Under the pieces are notes generated by a model. That model was given only the letters and a program-made list of their open reading frames with translations. It ran no database searches and had not been told where the DNA came from. The position numbers were made by a program, and so were the translations under genes. DNA of 64,000 nucleotides from Geomobilimonas luticola (GTDB lineage: Bacteria > Desulfobacterota > Desulfuromonadia > Geobacterales > Geobacteraceae): assembly GCF_018476905.1 (NCBI RefSeq), contig NZ_JAHCVK010000009.1:46850-110849 (forward strand), read 5' to 3'. Of this stretch, positions 35,188-42,723 are shown piece by piece; positions within the stretch are counted from its first letter, which is position 1; every line of letters starts with the position of its first letter.

Positions 35188-35913
35188 ATGAAAAGAGTGC
35201 TGCTGTACGAACCGTCCGGAACGTTCGCCCAGTTCATGACCTATCTGCTGGAACGCCTGGGCTACCAGGTGTCCCACGTGGACAATGCCGGCCAGGTGTT
35301 GCAGGAGATCACCGCGACCATGCCCGACATGATCATAGCCGAGGCGCACCTGAAGGAGTTCAGCGGCATAGAACTGTGCTGCAGGCTGAAAGGCGAAAGG
35401 ATGCTTGCAGGCATTCCCGTGGCGATCGTCTCGGTCGACGGGTCGATGGAAGCGCGTCTCGACGCGCACAAGGCGGGGTGTGTCGATTACCTGACCAAAC
35501 CGTTGACGGCACGGTCCATCCACGAACTCATGGAGCGGCATCTGCCGTATCACTACAAACGGCACAACCTGCGCGCAAAGATGCATGTGAATGCCGAAAT
35601 CAGCGATGGAACCTGTTCGGCAACGATGAAGACCCTGAGCATCGGTGAAGGGGGAATGTATGCCTGCACCGACCAGCCGTTCAAAGTCGGGACGGTCCTG
35701 GACATATCCCTGCCGCTGCCGAGCCTGAGAAGCCCCATTCATCTGAAGGGGGAGGTCATCTATACGACGAATGACATCCAGCCCGAACTGCCGAAGGGAA
35801 TGGGGGTCAAGTTCATAGGGATGGACAGCAACATGGTCACCCTCCTGCGGCATTACATGGAAAGCTACCTCCATGACTACGTGCCGGAATCGTTTCCCGG
35901 CGAGCTGGGGTGA
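35188..35913 (+). CDS. Receiver-like plus PilZ protein, phospho-site Asp replaced by Glu
   Basis: 241 residues; RBS AGGAGG 6 nt upstream. Residues 1-120 are a CheY-like receiver: Glu/Pro pair at 8-9, the conserved Lys104 in DYLTKPL, and Ser82. In place of the phospho-accepting Asp the sequence has MIIAEAHL, Glu52, which would mimic or bar phosphorylation. Residues 123-230 look like a PilZ domain: KRHNLRAKM supplies the Arg pair, while the usual D/NxSxxG appears as TLSIGEGG with the first residue Thr. It may bind c-di-GMP weakly or not. It is followed by a PAS protein 7 nt on. Confidence 0.8.
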   Translation: MKRVLLYEPSGTFAQFMTYLLERLGYQVSHVDNAGQVLQEITATMPDMIIAEAHLKEFSGIELCCRLKGERMLAGIPVAIVSVDGSMEARLDAHKAGCVDYLTKPLTARSIHELMERHLPYHYKRHNLRAKMHVNAEISDGTCSATMKTLSIGEGGMYACTDQPFKVGTVLDISLPLPSLRSPIHLKGEVIYTTNDIQPELPKGMGVKFIGMDSNMVTLLRHYMESYLHDYVPESFPGELG

Positions 35914-35920
35914 GGTTAAG

Positions 35921-36547
35921 ATGACGATGAACGACGCGGGAAAGAGCGACCTGCTCCGGGCGGTGTTCGATGTGCTCCCCTCCATGGTCTTCGTGGTGGA
36001 CGAAGACGTACGGATCCAGGAGTACAACACGGCGGCGTCCGATCTCCTGATGGCCGAGAGAAAGACCATCCTCAAACGGCGCGCCGGCGAAATACTCCAT
36101 TGTGTCCATGCGACCGACGTGCCCGAAGGGTGCGGCAGGGCTCCGTCCTGCACGGAGTGCATCGTCAGGAATTCCGTCACGGAAGCCTTCCGGGGGAACC
36201 GGGTCGTGCGCCGCCGCATGCGGCTGGAACTCGACCGGAACGGAGACAGGGTGGTCCTGTACGCCCTCATCACCGCTTCCCCCTTTTCCTTCCGGGAGAG
36301 GCCCCATGCGCTGCTCGTGATCGAGGACATCAGCGAGATAGCCGAGCTCCATCGCCTCATCCCCATCTGTTCCGTTTGCCGCAAGGTGCGGGACGACAAG
36401 GAATCCTGGATGCAGGTCGAATCCTATTTCAAGAACAGCTGGGACGTTGACTTCACCCATGGCTTCTGCCCCGACTGTCTTCAGGTCGAGATGGACAAGA
36501 TTACACGCATCAAGGCCGGGCAGGGCGCTTCGGCGACGAAAGGATGA
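35921..36547 (+). CDS. PAS-domain protein with C-terminal Cys motif
   Basis: 208 residues from ATG 35921, the GGTGAGGT upstream serving as RBS. A PAS fold (residues 10-110) begins VFDVLPSMVFVVDEDVRIQEYN and holds CGRAPSCTECIVRN, a Cys cluster in the loop region. The C-terminus reads IPICSVCRKVRDDKESWMQVESYF, then FTHGFCPDCL, the motif of a Cys-based output found at the end of many Geobacter sensor kinases, here without a kinase. It may be a stand-alone PAS sensor with a metal site. It follows the receiver-PilZ gene by 7 nt and overlaps the next gene by about 4 nt. Confidence 0.75.
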   Translation: MTMNDAGKSDLLRAVFDVLPSMVFVVDEDVRIQEYNTAASDLLMAERKTILKRRAGEILHCVHATDVPEGCGRAPSCTECIVRNSVTEAFRGNRVVRRRMRLELDRNGDRVVLYALITASPFSFRERPHALLVIEDISEIAELHRLIPICSVCRKVRDDKESWMQVESYFKNSWDVDFTHGFCPDCLQVEMDKITRIKAGQGASATKG

Positions 36548-36552
36548 CGAAC

Positions 36553-37005
36553 ATGAACAAGCTTGTGCTGATTGTCATGATGGTGCTCGTGGGCAACACC
36601 GCCTTCGCGGTCCAGGACACGGCAGAAAACAGGACCAGGGAAGCCGACCGCTACCTGTCGGTCTCCTCGCCCCGGGAGATGTTCCAGGATGTGGCGGAAC
36701 AGCTGGCGCTCAATCTGCCGCCGGAGCAGCGGGAACAGTTCAAGGACATCCTCACCAGGCACCTGGATATCGAAGCGGTCACGAAATCCATGAAGGATTC
36801 CATGGTCAAGGTTTTTACCGCCGATGAGCTGGCTGCCCTGGCGGACTTCTATGGTTCTCCGGTGGGCATTTCCGCCATGAAGAAAATGGGCGTCTATATG
36901 GGTGAACTGATGCCGGTGATCCAGGCCGAGGCTCTGAAGGCGATCGCCAAGGCCAACCGGGAGATGAAGGACCCGGAAGAAGGCGCGGCCGAACCGGCGA
37001 AGTGA
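36553..37005 (+). CDS. Exported DUF2059-type protein
   Basis: 150 residues. The start at 36553 gives a signal peptide (MNKLVLIVMMVLVGNTAFA); a start at 36544 overlaps the previous stop as ATGA. Residues 60-140 carry LPPEQREQFKDILTRHLDIE and FTADELAALADFYGSPVGI, the DUF2059 pattern, common in exported proteins of unknown role. Probably translated with the receiver-PilZ and PAS genes. Confidence 0.78.
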   Translation: MNKLVLIVMMVLVGNTAFAVQDTAENRTREADRYLSVSSPREMFQDVAEQLALNLPPEQREQFKDILTRHLDIEAVTKSMKDSMVKVFTADELAALADFYGSPVGISAMKKMGVYMGELMPVIQAEALKAIAKANREMKDPEEGAAEPAK

Positions 37006-37184
37006 CCGGAAGCCCTTCCCCCGTCAGACCGATGGAGAAGAGGGGGGTGCGCAGAGAGTCGCACGCAACCTGTTCACAATTATGGTAAACGCAGGGTGTG
37101 TGTGCTATATTTTCATAACGCAGACCTGTTGCGGGTTTGAAACAACCAATCCAGGCAATGTTTTGAAGGATGCCAAGGAGTCGA

Positions 37185-37424
37185 GTGCATTTCGAGATTG
37201 TCGGCGAAATCGGGCATATTGAGACCTTTGCCGTAGGAACGGCTATCCGCGAGCTGGAACGGTTGAGGAAAGTATACGGCAGGGGACGGTGGCGGAAGCG
37301 CAAAGGGGTTGCCAAAATCAAGCTGACTGATGGAACATTGGCAGAAGCGGAGCTCCATTGGTATGAAGCAACCGGTTTCGGTAAAAAAGAATTCAAGATC
37401 AAGAGGATTCTGAAGGAGTATTGA
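37185..37424 (+). CDS. Small basic protein, member of a conserved gene pair
   Basis: 79 residues from GTG 37185, with AAGGAG 4 nt before it; an ATG at 37170 is in frame but has the RBS inside. It begins MHFEIVGEIGHIETFAVG and has RLRKVYGRGRWRKRKGVA, ending in HWYEATGFGKKEFKIKRIL. This sequence type recurs in many proteobacteria just ahead of the partner described next (1 nt gap). Toxin-antitoxin-like architecture, but no function is known to me. Confidence 0.7.
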   Translation: MHFEIVGEIGHIETFAVGTAIRELERLRKVYGRGRWRKRKGVAKIKLTDGTLAEAELHWYEATGFGKKEFKIKRILKEY

Positions 37425-37425
37425 T

Positions 37426-37662
37426 ATGGCTGCGATAAACAGAAAAGACCGTCAGTATTACATTTGTATCGATAACGCCGGCTATGCGGTGTCGCTCGAG
37501 CTGCGGAAAATATACGAGTCGCTTCCTGACCCGGACGCCGAGCGCCACGGGCAGGTGCGAATTATTGACGAGTCGGGCGATGATTACCTTTACCCGGCAG
37601 CCTGCTTCGTTGCCATTACGCTTTCTTCGGCGGTGAGGCAGGCGCTGAAGCTGGCGGCATGA
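37426..37662 (+). CDS. Small acidic protein, partner of the preceding gene
   Basis: 78 residues with AAGGAG 7 nt upstream, sitting 1 nt behind the preceding stop. The text YYICIDNAGYAVSLELRKIY, then LPDPDAERHGQVRIIDESGDDYLYP, is typical of the partner in this pair. It is acidic where the first is basic, consistent with a complex. Function unknown. Confidence 0.7.
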   Translation: MAAINRKDRQYYICIDNAGYAVSLELRKIYESLPDPDAERHGQVRIIDESGDDYLYPAACFVAITLSSAVRQALKLAA

Positions 37663-37769
37663 TGCGGCTTGGGGAAGAGAACGGCGAGAAGTCAGGAATC
37701 AAGAGGGTGTAGAAGGAGGGCCGGCGGCTGGAGCTGCCGGCCCTCTGCATTCTCCGGGGCAGTTTCTCC

Positions 37770-37798
37770 TTGACAGCCGCTGCCCGGAGGGTTACAAA
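37770..37798 (+). promoter_or_regulatory. Promoter of small RNA / leader copy B
   Basis: TTGACA (37770-37775), 17 nt, TACAAA (37793-37798), preceded by TTTCTCC, as in copy A. Confidence 0.75.
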
Positions 37799-37803
37799 CG
37801 TCT

Positions 37804-37903
37804 CATCTTCTGAGTCCGTCACGTCTGGGAGCGCGCCATGAGCAGGCCCCTGTACCCATCCAAACCGCCCATGCCGGCACTACGCCGGCTGGGCGGTTTT
37901 TTG
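37804..37903 (+). ncRNA. Candidate small RNA or leader, copy B
   Basis: Paralogue of copy A. It shares the promoter, the CGCCATGAGCAGGCC string and the terminator stem (AACCGCCCA(t)GCCGGC / GCCGGC(t)GGGCGGTT, then TTTTTT). The terminator lies 36 nt before the lipocalin gene. From the shared ATG (37838) a frame of about 34 codons stays open through the terminator and stops in an ATGA overlap with the lipocalin start. Confidence 0.6.
37862..37902 (+). terminator. Terminator of copy B
   Basis: Stem closely similar to that of copy A, with a T tract at 37897-37902. Confidence 0.85.
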
Positions 37904-37938
37904 CGTCAAGAAGCCGATTGGCATAAGGGAGAATCGCC

Positions 37939-38466
37939 ATGAAAAAGCTGTCGCTATGGTTGGCCATGCTCTTTACGGGATGCGCGGGCATCCCTGACGG
38001 GGTGAAACCCGTCGATAATTTCAAGGTCCAGAACTACCTGGGGAAGTGGTACGAAATTGCGCGACTGGATCATTCGTTCGAGCGAGGACTGACCCGCGTC
38101 TCCGCAGAGTATTCTTTGCGTGAAGATGGCGGCCTGCGGGTGGTGAATCGCGGGTATTCGGCACAGGAAAACAGATGGAAGGAAGCGGTAGGGAAGGCCT
38201 ATTTTGTCTCTGAATCGGATCAGGGCTTTCTGAAAGTCTCATTTTTCGGCCCTTTTTACGGATCCTACATCGTGTTCGAGCTCGACCATGAAAACTACCA
38301 GTATTCACTCGTATGCGGTCCGGACAGATCCTATTTATGGATTCTGTCCAGAAGTCCGGAAATGAAGGCAGAAGTGAAAAATAACCTGATAGCGAAAGCT
38401 GCTGCATTGGGGTTTGATACGAGCAAATTGATCTATGTCACTCATGATGGACCCCTTGGGGAATAG
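37939..38466 (+). CDS. blc: Outer-membrane lipocalin, Blc type
   Basis: 175 residues. The N-terminus MKKLSLWLAMLFTGCAG is a lipoprotein signal with lipobox FTGC. The lipocalin motif follows as LGKWYEIARLDHSFERGL, and the beta-barrel sequence VVNRGYSAQ, FFGPFYGSYIVFELD and YLWILSRSP matches Blc. Family members bind lipids in the outer membrane and are often stress-induced. The weak AAGGGAGA (11 nt) is upstream. Just before it lies copy B of the promoter-leader-terminator unit. Confidence 0.9.
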   Translation: MKKLSLWLAMLFTGCAGIPDGVKPVDNFKVQNYLGKWYEIARLDHSFERGLTRVSAEYSLREDGGLRVVNRGYSAQENRWKEAVGKAYFVSESDQGFLKVSFFGPFYGSYIVFELDHENYQYSLVCGPDRSYLWILSRSPEMKAEVKNNLIAKAAALGFDTSKLIYVTHDGPLGE

Positions 38467-38526
38467 GTGTTTGGGGTGAAAAGTGATTTTTCAAGACCTG
38501 ACCCCGTGGCTGCTTTAGGGTGGATC

Positions 38527-38556
38527 ACCGGTTCACACGCGTTCGTGTGAACCGGT
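38527..38556. repeat. Perfect 13-bp hairpin
   Basis: ACCGGTTCACACG (38527-38539), loop CGTT, CGTGTGAACCGGT (38544-38556). There is no T run. It lies 28 nt before the DUF2971 gene, so it could end the lipocalin transcript by structure alone or mark the left boundary of the DUF2971 insert. Confidence 0.75.
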
Positions 38557-38583
38557 TAATAATGGGTTGCGGCAAGGGAAACG

Positions 38584-39372
38584 ATGACTAATTCCTCGGA
38601 AGAATCTCAAATGGTGCTTTACCGCTTCCGGCACTTGCTCGGTCCGCACCGTGAATGGACGAAAGATATATTGACACAATCTGTCCTTTATTTCTCATCT
38701 CCCTCGGAATTCAATGACCCCTTTGATTGCAAGGTCTACTATCGCAACCGTTTATCAGTTGAGCATCTTAAAGAATATTATTTCAGTCTTTTGAGGCAAA
38801 AATTCCCACATCTTAACCGAGAGCAATGTAAAACTAAGGTTGCTCAAGATACCAAGCGGATTACGCCAGAAGAATTCATCGCCAAAGTGACCGAAGGTAT
38901 GCAAACGTCTGCAAACGAGCTAGGCATATTATCTCTCTCCGCGACGTCAACCAATATATTGCTTTGGTCGCACTATGCTGCAAGCCACACAGGAATTTGT
39001 CTGAAATTCCTCGCCGAGAGCACTACTCCTTTTTTTGGTTTGGCACAGCAAGTTAATTATAAAGAGGACTACCCAGAGGTTGATCTGCTTGCGCACTCGC
39101 CCGACGACCAAGTTCAATCATTTCTTCTAACGAAGGCAATTGACTGGGCATATGAAGAGGAATGGCGCATCATCGGCCACAACAAGGGTTCAGGGCCTAA
39201 GTTTTTCCCAGAAGAGTTCCTGTTGGAAGTCATTTTCGGCGCCAGGATGAAACAAGAAGATAAGGAAGAGGTTTTAAGTTGGTTGAGCAAGAGGAACAAA
39301 CCTGTGCAAGTATCCCAAGCATCCCTCAGCCCAGGGTCCTTCTCTTTAAAAATCGAACCATACAGGCCCTAA
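38584..39372 (+). CDS. DUF2971 family protein
   Basis: 262 residues, AT-richer than its neighbours. It begins VLYRFRHLLGPHREWTKDIL and has YFSSPSEFNDPFDC, SLSATSTNILLWSHYAASH and DWAYEEEWRII, the marks of DUF2971. The family is often found on islands next to defence genes; the role is unknown. The RBS is AAGGGAAA. An attC-like fold lies directly behind the stop (39366-39417), so the gene may have come in as a cassette. Confidence 0.85.
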   Translation: MTNSSEESQMVLYRFRHLLGPHREWTKDILTQSVLYFSSPSEFNDPFDCKVYYRNRLSVEHLKEYYFSLLRQKFPHLNREQCKTKVAQDTKRITPEEFIAKVTEGMQTSANELGILSLSATSTNILLWSHYAASHTGICLKFLAESTTPFFGLAQQVNYKEDYPEVDLLAHSPDDQVQSFLLTKAIDWAYEEEWRIIGHNKGSGPKFFPEEFLLEVIFGARMKQEDKEEVLSWLSKRNKPVQVSQASLSPGSFSLKIEPYRP

Positions 39373-39417
39373 CAAGCGGCGACAGCAGCCGAGCTGCTGC
39401 GCCTTAAGACGTTCGCC
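39370..39417. other. attC-like hairpin after DUF2971 gene
   Basis: The text CTAAC at 39369-39373 pairs through AAC with GTT at 39411-39413. Inside, GGCG (39378-39381) pairs with CGCC (39400-39403), and CAGCAGC (39383-39389) with GCTGCTG (39393-39399), with single extra bases at 39377 and 39382. This resembles an integron attC fold, but the last box GTTCGCC departs from GTTRRRY. No integrase gene is visible. Confidence 0.35.
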
Positions 39418-39426
39418 AGACAATAA

Positions 39427-40245
39427 ATGAAAAACCTCTTCCACCACAAAACCAATTTTACCGAGCGCTTCAAGCGCCGGCATTCCTTGCGCTTCCATAT
39501 GTCGTTGATCCTCCTGGCGACGGTATGTGCCGGTTTTCTGGCGACTCGCATCATGCTTGGCCTGGATCTGGATAATGTGATGATCCGTTATCCTCTTGCC
39601 GTCGTCTTTGCCTACGTGGTCTTCTTCACAGCGGTGAAACTCTGGCTGAAATACATTGCTACCACTCCCGCTGCACATAAGGTCCATGACAATTCACCCG
39701 ATCTGCTCGATGTTATCCCCGACATGCCGATTTCAGGCGGCAATTTTAACGTCGGCGAGGTGTTTCAGGGTGGCGGCGGGGAGTTCTCCGGGGCGGGGGC
39801 ATCGGGGAGTTTCGGCGATGCAGTAGCGGAGAGCGGGACGAGCGTCCTTTCCGACGGTATCGGCACGGATGGTGGTATCGGTGACGCGGTGGGGGATGTG
39901 GCCGGAGAAGCGGTGTCGTCGGCTCTCGGCGATGAGGGGGGCGTGGTGGCAGTGGTTGTTTTCGCGGTGCTGGCGGCTATCGTGGCGGTGGTTGTCGGTG
40001 CCGGCATCTACCTGGTCTACGAAGCCCCGTTCATCCTCTCCGAAGCGGCGTTCGAGTTCGTCCTCGCCGCAAGCCTCGTGCGCGGCACGCGGCGCATGGA
40101 CGATTCGGAGTGGATGGGGAGTGTCTTCAAGACCACTGCCATACCTTTCGGCATTACACTGGCACTGGCGCTGCTTGCCGGCTACCTCATGCACCAGTAC
40201 TTCCCCGGCGTCACCCGCATTTCCGAACTGATCGCGCGGTTGTGA
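39427..40245 (+). CDS. Multi-spanning membrane protein of unknown function
   Basis: 272 residues. Two predicted helices (about 25-45 and 52-75) come first. A Gly/Ser-rich stretch (GGGGEFSGAGASGSFGDAV, about 115-155) follows, then one or two helices near 170-205 and one near 235-255. The C-terminal helices flank FILSEAAFEFVLAASLVRG. No RBS is apparent. The low-complexity, acidic linker suggests an extended periplasmic or cytoplasmic tether. I do not recognise the family. Confidence 0.65.
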   Translation: MKNLFHHKTNFTERFKRRHSLRFHMSLILLATVCAGFLATRIMLGLDLDNVMIRYPLAVVFAYVVFFTAVKLWLKYIATTPAAHKVHDNSPDLLDVIPDMPISGGNFNVGEVFQGGGGEFSGAGASGSFGDAVAESGTSVLSDGIGTDGGIGDAVGDVAGEAVSSALGDEGGVVAVVVFAVLAAIVAVVVGAGIYLVYEAPFILSEAAFEFVLAASLVRGTRRMDDSEWMGSVFKTTAIPFGITLALALLAGYLMHQYFPGVTRISELIARL

Positions 40246-40428
40246 TGCAAGTTCTGCCTCCTGACTGCCTCCCCCTCGCGGCTTTTCGGGGCAGCTGGGG
40301 CCTGACGTCCCGTTTTCGGCGGGCATAAAATTCTTGCAGCCACAAGGAAATAGTTGTTATTTGTCTTGATTCATGTTAGCACGCATTCATATGTATCATT
40401 TCATTCCTGTGGCGACGAGGTGGGAAAA

Positions 40429-40767
40429 ATGGCTGAAAAAAGGAAACTGACGAGACATCGAAAACGGTTGATGCTGAGATTCGGGATCGATGCTCCGGCA
40501 CGCATGGCTTTTACGGAAGACATTTCGACCGAAGGACTCTTCATAAAAACAGTCAATACCTGCCGGCCGGGGGCCCGCATCCTGATTGACCTGACCATGC
40601 CGAGCAATCTGGTTGTCCAACTGGAAGCAGAAGTGAGATGGGCAAAGAAGGTGCCGCCCCAGATGGTCAATTTGGCCATAAAAAGCGGTATGGGGCTTAA
40701 AATCACCAGATTTCTGAAAGGTGCTGACATTTATTCCCAATTCCTTGCAGAAATTCCCACCTGTTAA
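40429..40767 (+). CDS. Single-domain PilZ protein
   Basis: 112 residues from ATG 40429 (GAGGTGG upstream); the frame is open 25 codons further back without RBS. It begins with the c-di-GMP-binding Arg region RKLTRHRKRLM, and EDISTEGLFI supplies the D/NxSxxG box. The barrel ends with GMGLKITRFLKG. It should bind c-di-GMP, unlike the divergent PilZ domain at 35188. Confidence 0.85.
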   Translation: MAEKRKLTRHRKRLMLRFGIDAPARMAFTEDISTEGLFIKTVNTCRPGARILIDLTMPSNLVVQLEAEVRWAKKVPPQMVNLAIKSGMGLKITRFLKGADIYSQFLAEIPTC

Positions 40768-40914
40768 GGCAAAACAAAAGGGTTACCAACAGATCTCAAA
40801 AAGCGGTTACAGGGCAGAACCTGAATTCTGCAGGTCTGACCTTGCTTCGCTCTACTTTGTTAGTGGGCCACCAGATTCACCTTTCATTGGTCTGTCATTA
40901 AGGAGGGATACCAG

Positions 40915-41700
40915 ATGAAAAACGTGATCGCGGCTGTCGTCTATTGCGTAGTGAGTATGGCCCTGACGGGCTATGCTTTCGATCCGGTTCTGGTGGAGCG
41001 GGCGAAAACCGGTGCCTTGAAGGAGTGCGAAGAGTGCGACTTCACTGGTGCCGACCTGAAGGGAATCGATTTCAAGGGTGTCAATCTGGATGAATCCAGG
41101 TTCGCCGGAGCCAACCTCGCCGGGGCCAGGTTGGAGGATTGCGGCGAGTGCGACATGACCGGGGCGAACCTGGCGGGGGCCGTGCTGGAGCAGGCGAGCC
41201 TGGACGAGATAGTGTTCGACCGGGCCGACCTGACCGCGGCAAAGTGCAGTGGCGCCTATATCCACCATGCAAGCCTGGCGGGAGCGAACCTGGCCAGCGC
41301 CGACATGCGGAAGACGGACATCTCCAAGGGGAATTTCGCGGGGGCCAACCTGACCGGGGCGGATTTCTCCGGGGCGAAGCTGAAATACGCGAAACTGAAG
41401 GATGCGATTCTCGCCGGCGCGAACTTTTCCTACGCGGACCTGACCAGTGTGGACCTCAGCGGGACGAATCTCGAAGGGGTGATTTTCAGGGGGGCGGTGC
41501 TGAACGGTGTCCGGTTGATCGGCGCCAAACTGAACAAGGCCGACTTCCGGGGGGCGGATCTGACCGGTGCATACCTTGGCGGCAAGGTGTCGGTGTACGA
41601 CCCCCCGCGGGGACTGGTGGAAATCGATGCGCCGATAACGTGCAACGAGTTGCAGTCGACGCAGGCCATTGTCGACGAGACGACGAAATGCGGGAAGTAG
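40915..41700 (+). CDS. Exported pentapeptide-repeat protein
   Basis: 261 residues. A signal peptide (MKNVIAAVVYCVVSMALTGYA) precedes more than 20 pentapeptide repeats of the A(D/N)LxG type, e.g. ADLKG, ANLAG, ADFSG and AKLKY, over residues 40-235. Such repeats form a right-handed beta-helix. Pairs of Cys (ECEECDFTGADL and DCGECDMTGANL) stand at the start of the repeats. AGGAGGG lies upstream. Function unknown; gyrase protection is known only for cytoplasmic members, so it is unlikely here. Confidence 0.9.
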   Translation: MKNVIAAVVYCVVSMALTGYAFDPVLVERAKTGALKECEECDFTGADLKGIDFKGVNLDESRFAGANLAGARLEDCGECDMTGANLAGAVLEQASLDEIVFDRADLTAAKCSGAYIHHASLAGANLASADMRKTDISKGNFAGANLTGADFSGAKLKYAKLKDAILAGANFSYADLTSVDLSGTNLEGVIFRGAVLNGVRLIGAKLNKADFRGADLTGAYLGGKVSVYDPPRGLVEIDAPITCNELQSTQAIVDETTKCGK

Positions 41701-41719
41701 GCAGAGGAACCGCTGAACA

Positions 41720-42622
41720 ATGAACGGCGTCTGGATTGCCTTCGGATTGACGGTTTTTGCCGGGATGGCGACGGGGATCGGCAGCGCCATCGCCTTTACC
41801 GCCGAACGGACGAACTACCGGTTCCTCTCCATCTCAACCGGCTTCTCCGCCGGGGTCATGCTGTATGTCTCGTTCGTGGAGATTTTCTACAAAGGGTTCG
41901 CTGCCCTGGAGACCGCTTACGGCGAGCAGTGGGGCCCCTGGATCAATACGGCCGCCTTCTTCGGCGGCATGCTGCTGATCGGTGTCATCGACAACCTGAT
42001 ACCGTCGGCCGAGAATCCCCATGAGATCCACGGCGAGAACGAGACGGCCCCCCTGCACGACCCGTCGGCCGTGGTGCCGGACTTCGACGCCGTCGCCCGG
42101 GCCGGAAAGGGAGCGGTCCCCGGCAGTCACGACCATGGCCTGCACCACCTGAAGCTTCTGCGCATGGGACTCTTCACGGCCCTGGCCATCGGCATCCACA
42201 ATTTTCCGGAAGGGCTGGCCACCTTTCTCGCGGCGCTGCACGACCCGAGCCTGGGTGTGGCGATCGCCGTGGCCATCGCGCTGCACAACATCCCCGAGGG
42301 GATCAGCGTGTCGGTCCCCATCTTTTACGCCACCGGCAACCGGAAGAAGGCCTTCGCCTATTCCCTCCTGAGCGGCCTGGCCGAACCGGTGGGGGCGGGG
42401 GTAGCCTACGTTGCCCTGCGGCTCTTCCTGGGTGGGGAGTCGGGGGGGATTCCGCTGCAGGTCATGGGGGTGCTCTTTACGGGGGTGGCGGGGATCATGG
42501 TGTACATCAGCCTGGATGAACTGCTCCCCACCAGCCGGGCTTACGGCAAGGGGCACGACAGCCTGTTCGGCCTCATGGGGGGGATGATGGTCATGGCCCT
42601 GAGCCTGCTCCTGATGAAATGA
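41720..42622 (+). CDS. zupT: ZIP-family zinc/metal transporter, ZupT-like
   Basis: 300 residues, about eight predicted helices. The ZIP signature is in helix 4 and 5: [18 protein letters not shown] and [18 protein letters not shown], with the paired HNxPEG metal-binding motifs. A His-rich stretch ([11 protein letters not shown]) is in the variable cytoplasmic loop. It should import divalent metal such as Zn2+, Fe2+ or Mn2+. RBS AGAGGAA. It starts 19 nt behind the pentapeptide gene, perhaps in one transcript. Confidence 0.94.
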   Translation: MNGVWIAFGLTVFAGMATGIGSAIAFTAERTNYRFLSISTGFSAGVMLYVSFVEIFYKGFAALETAYGEQWGPWINTAAFFGGMLLIGVIDNLIPSAENPHEIHGENETAPLHDPSAVVPDFDAVARAGKGAVPGSHDHGLHHLKLLRMGLFTALAIGIHNFPEGLATFLAALHDPSLGVAIAVAIALHNIPEGISVSVPIFYATGNRKKAFAYSLLSGLAEPVGAGVAYVALRLFLGGESGGIPLQVMGVLFTGVAGIMVYISLDELLPTSRAYGKGHDSLFGLMGGMMVMALSLLLMK

Positions 42623-42652
42623 AGCGGCCCCTGCAGCCGCTCTTCAAATAGC

Positions 42653-42682
42653 TTTACAGGGGCAGCGTCCCTGTCGTAGTAT
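42653..42682 (+). promoter_or_regulatory. Possible promoter of hpnI
   Basis: TTTACA (42653-42658), 18 nt, TAGTAT (42677-42682), about 42 nt before the GTG start of hpnI. A modest match. Confidence 0.4.
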
Positions 42683-42723
42683 CCCCCTTCTAACGACCCT
42701 GAAAATCGATCACAGGACCTGCC

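Noticed and set aside
37013..37184. A third copy of the small RNA unit
   Set aside because: No TTGACA/TACAAA boxes, no common string, no terminator stem.
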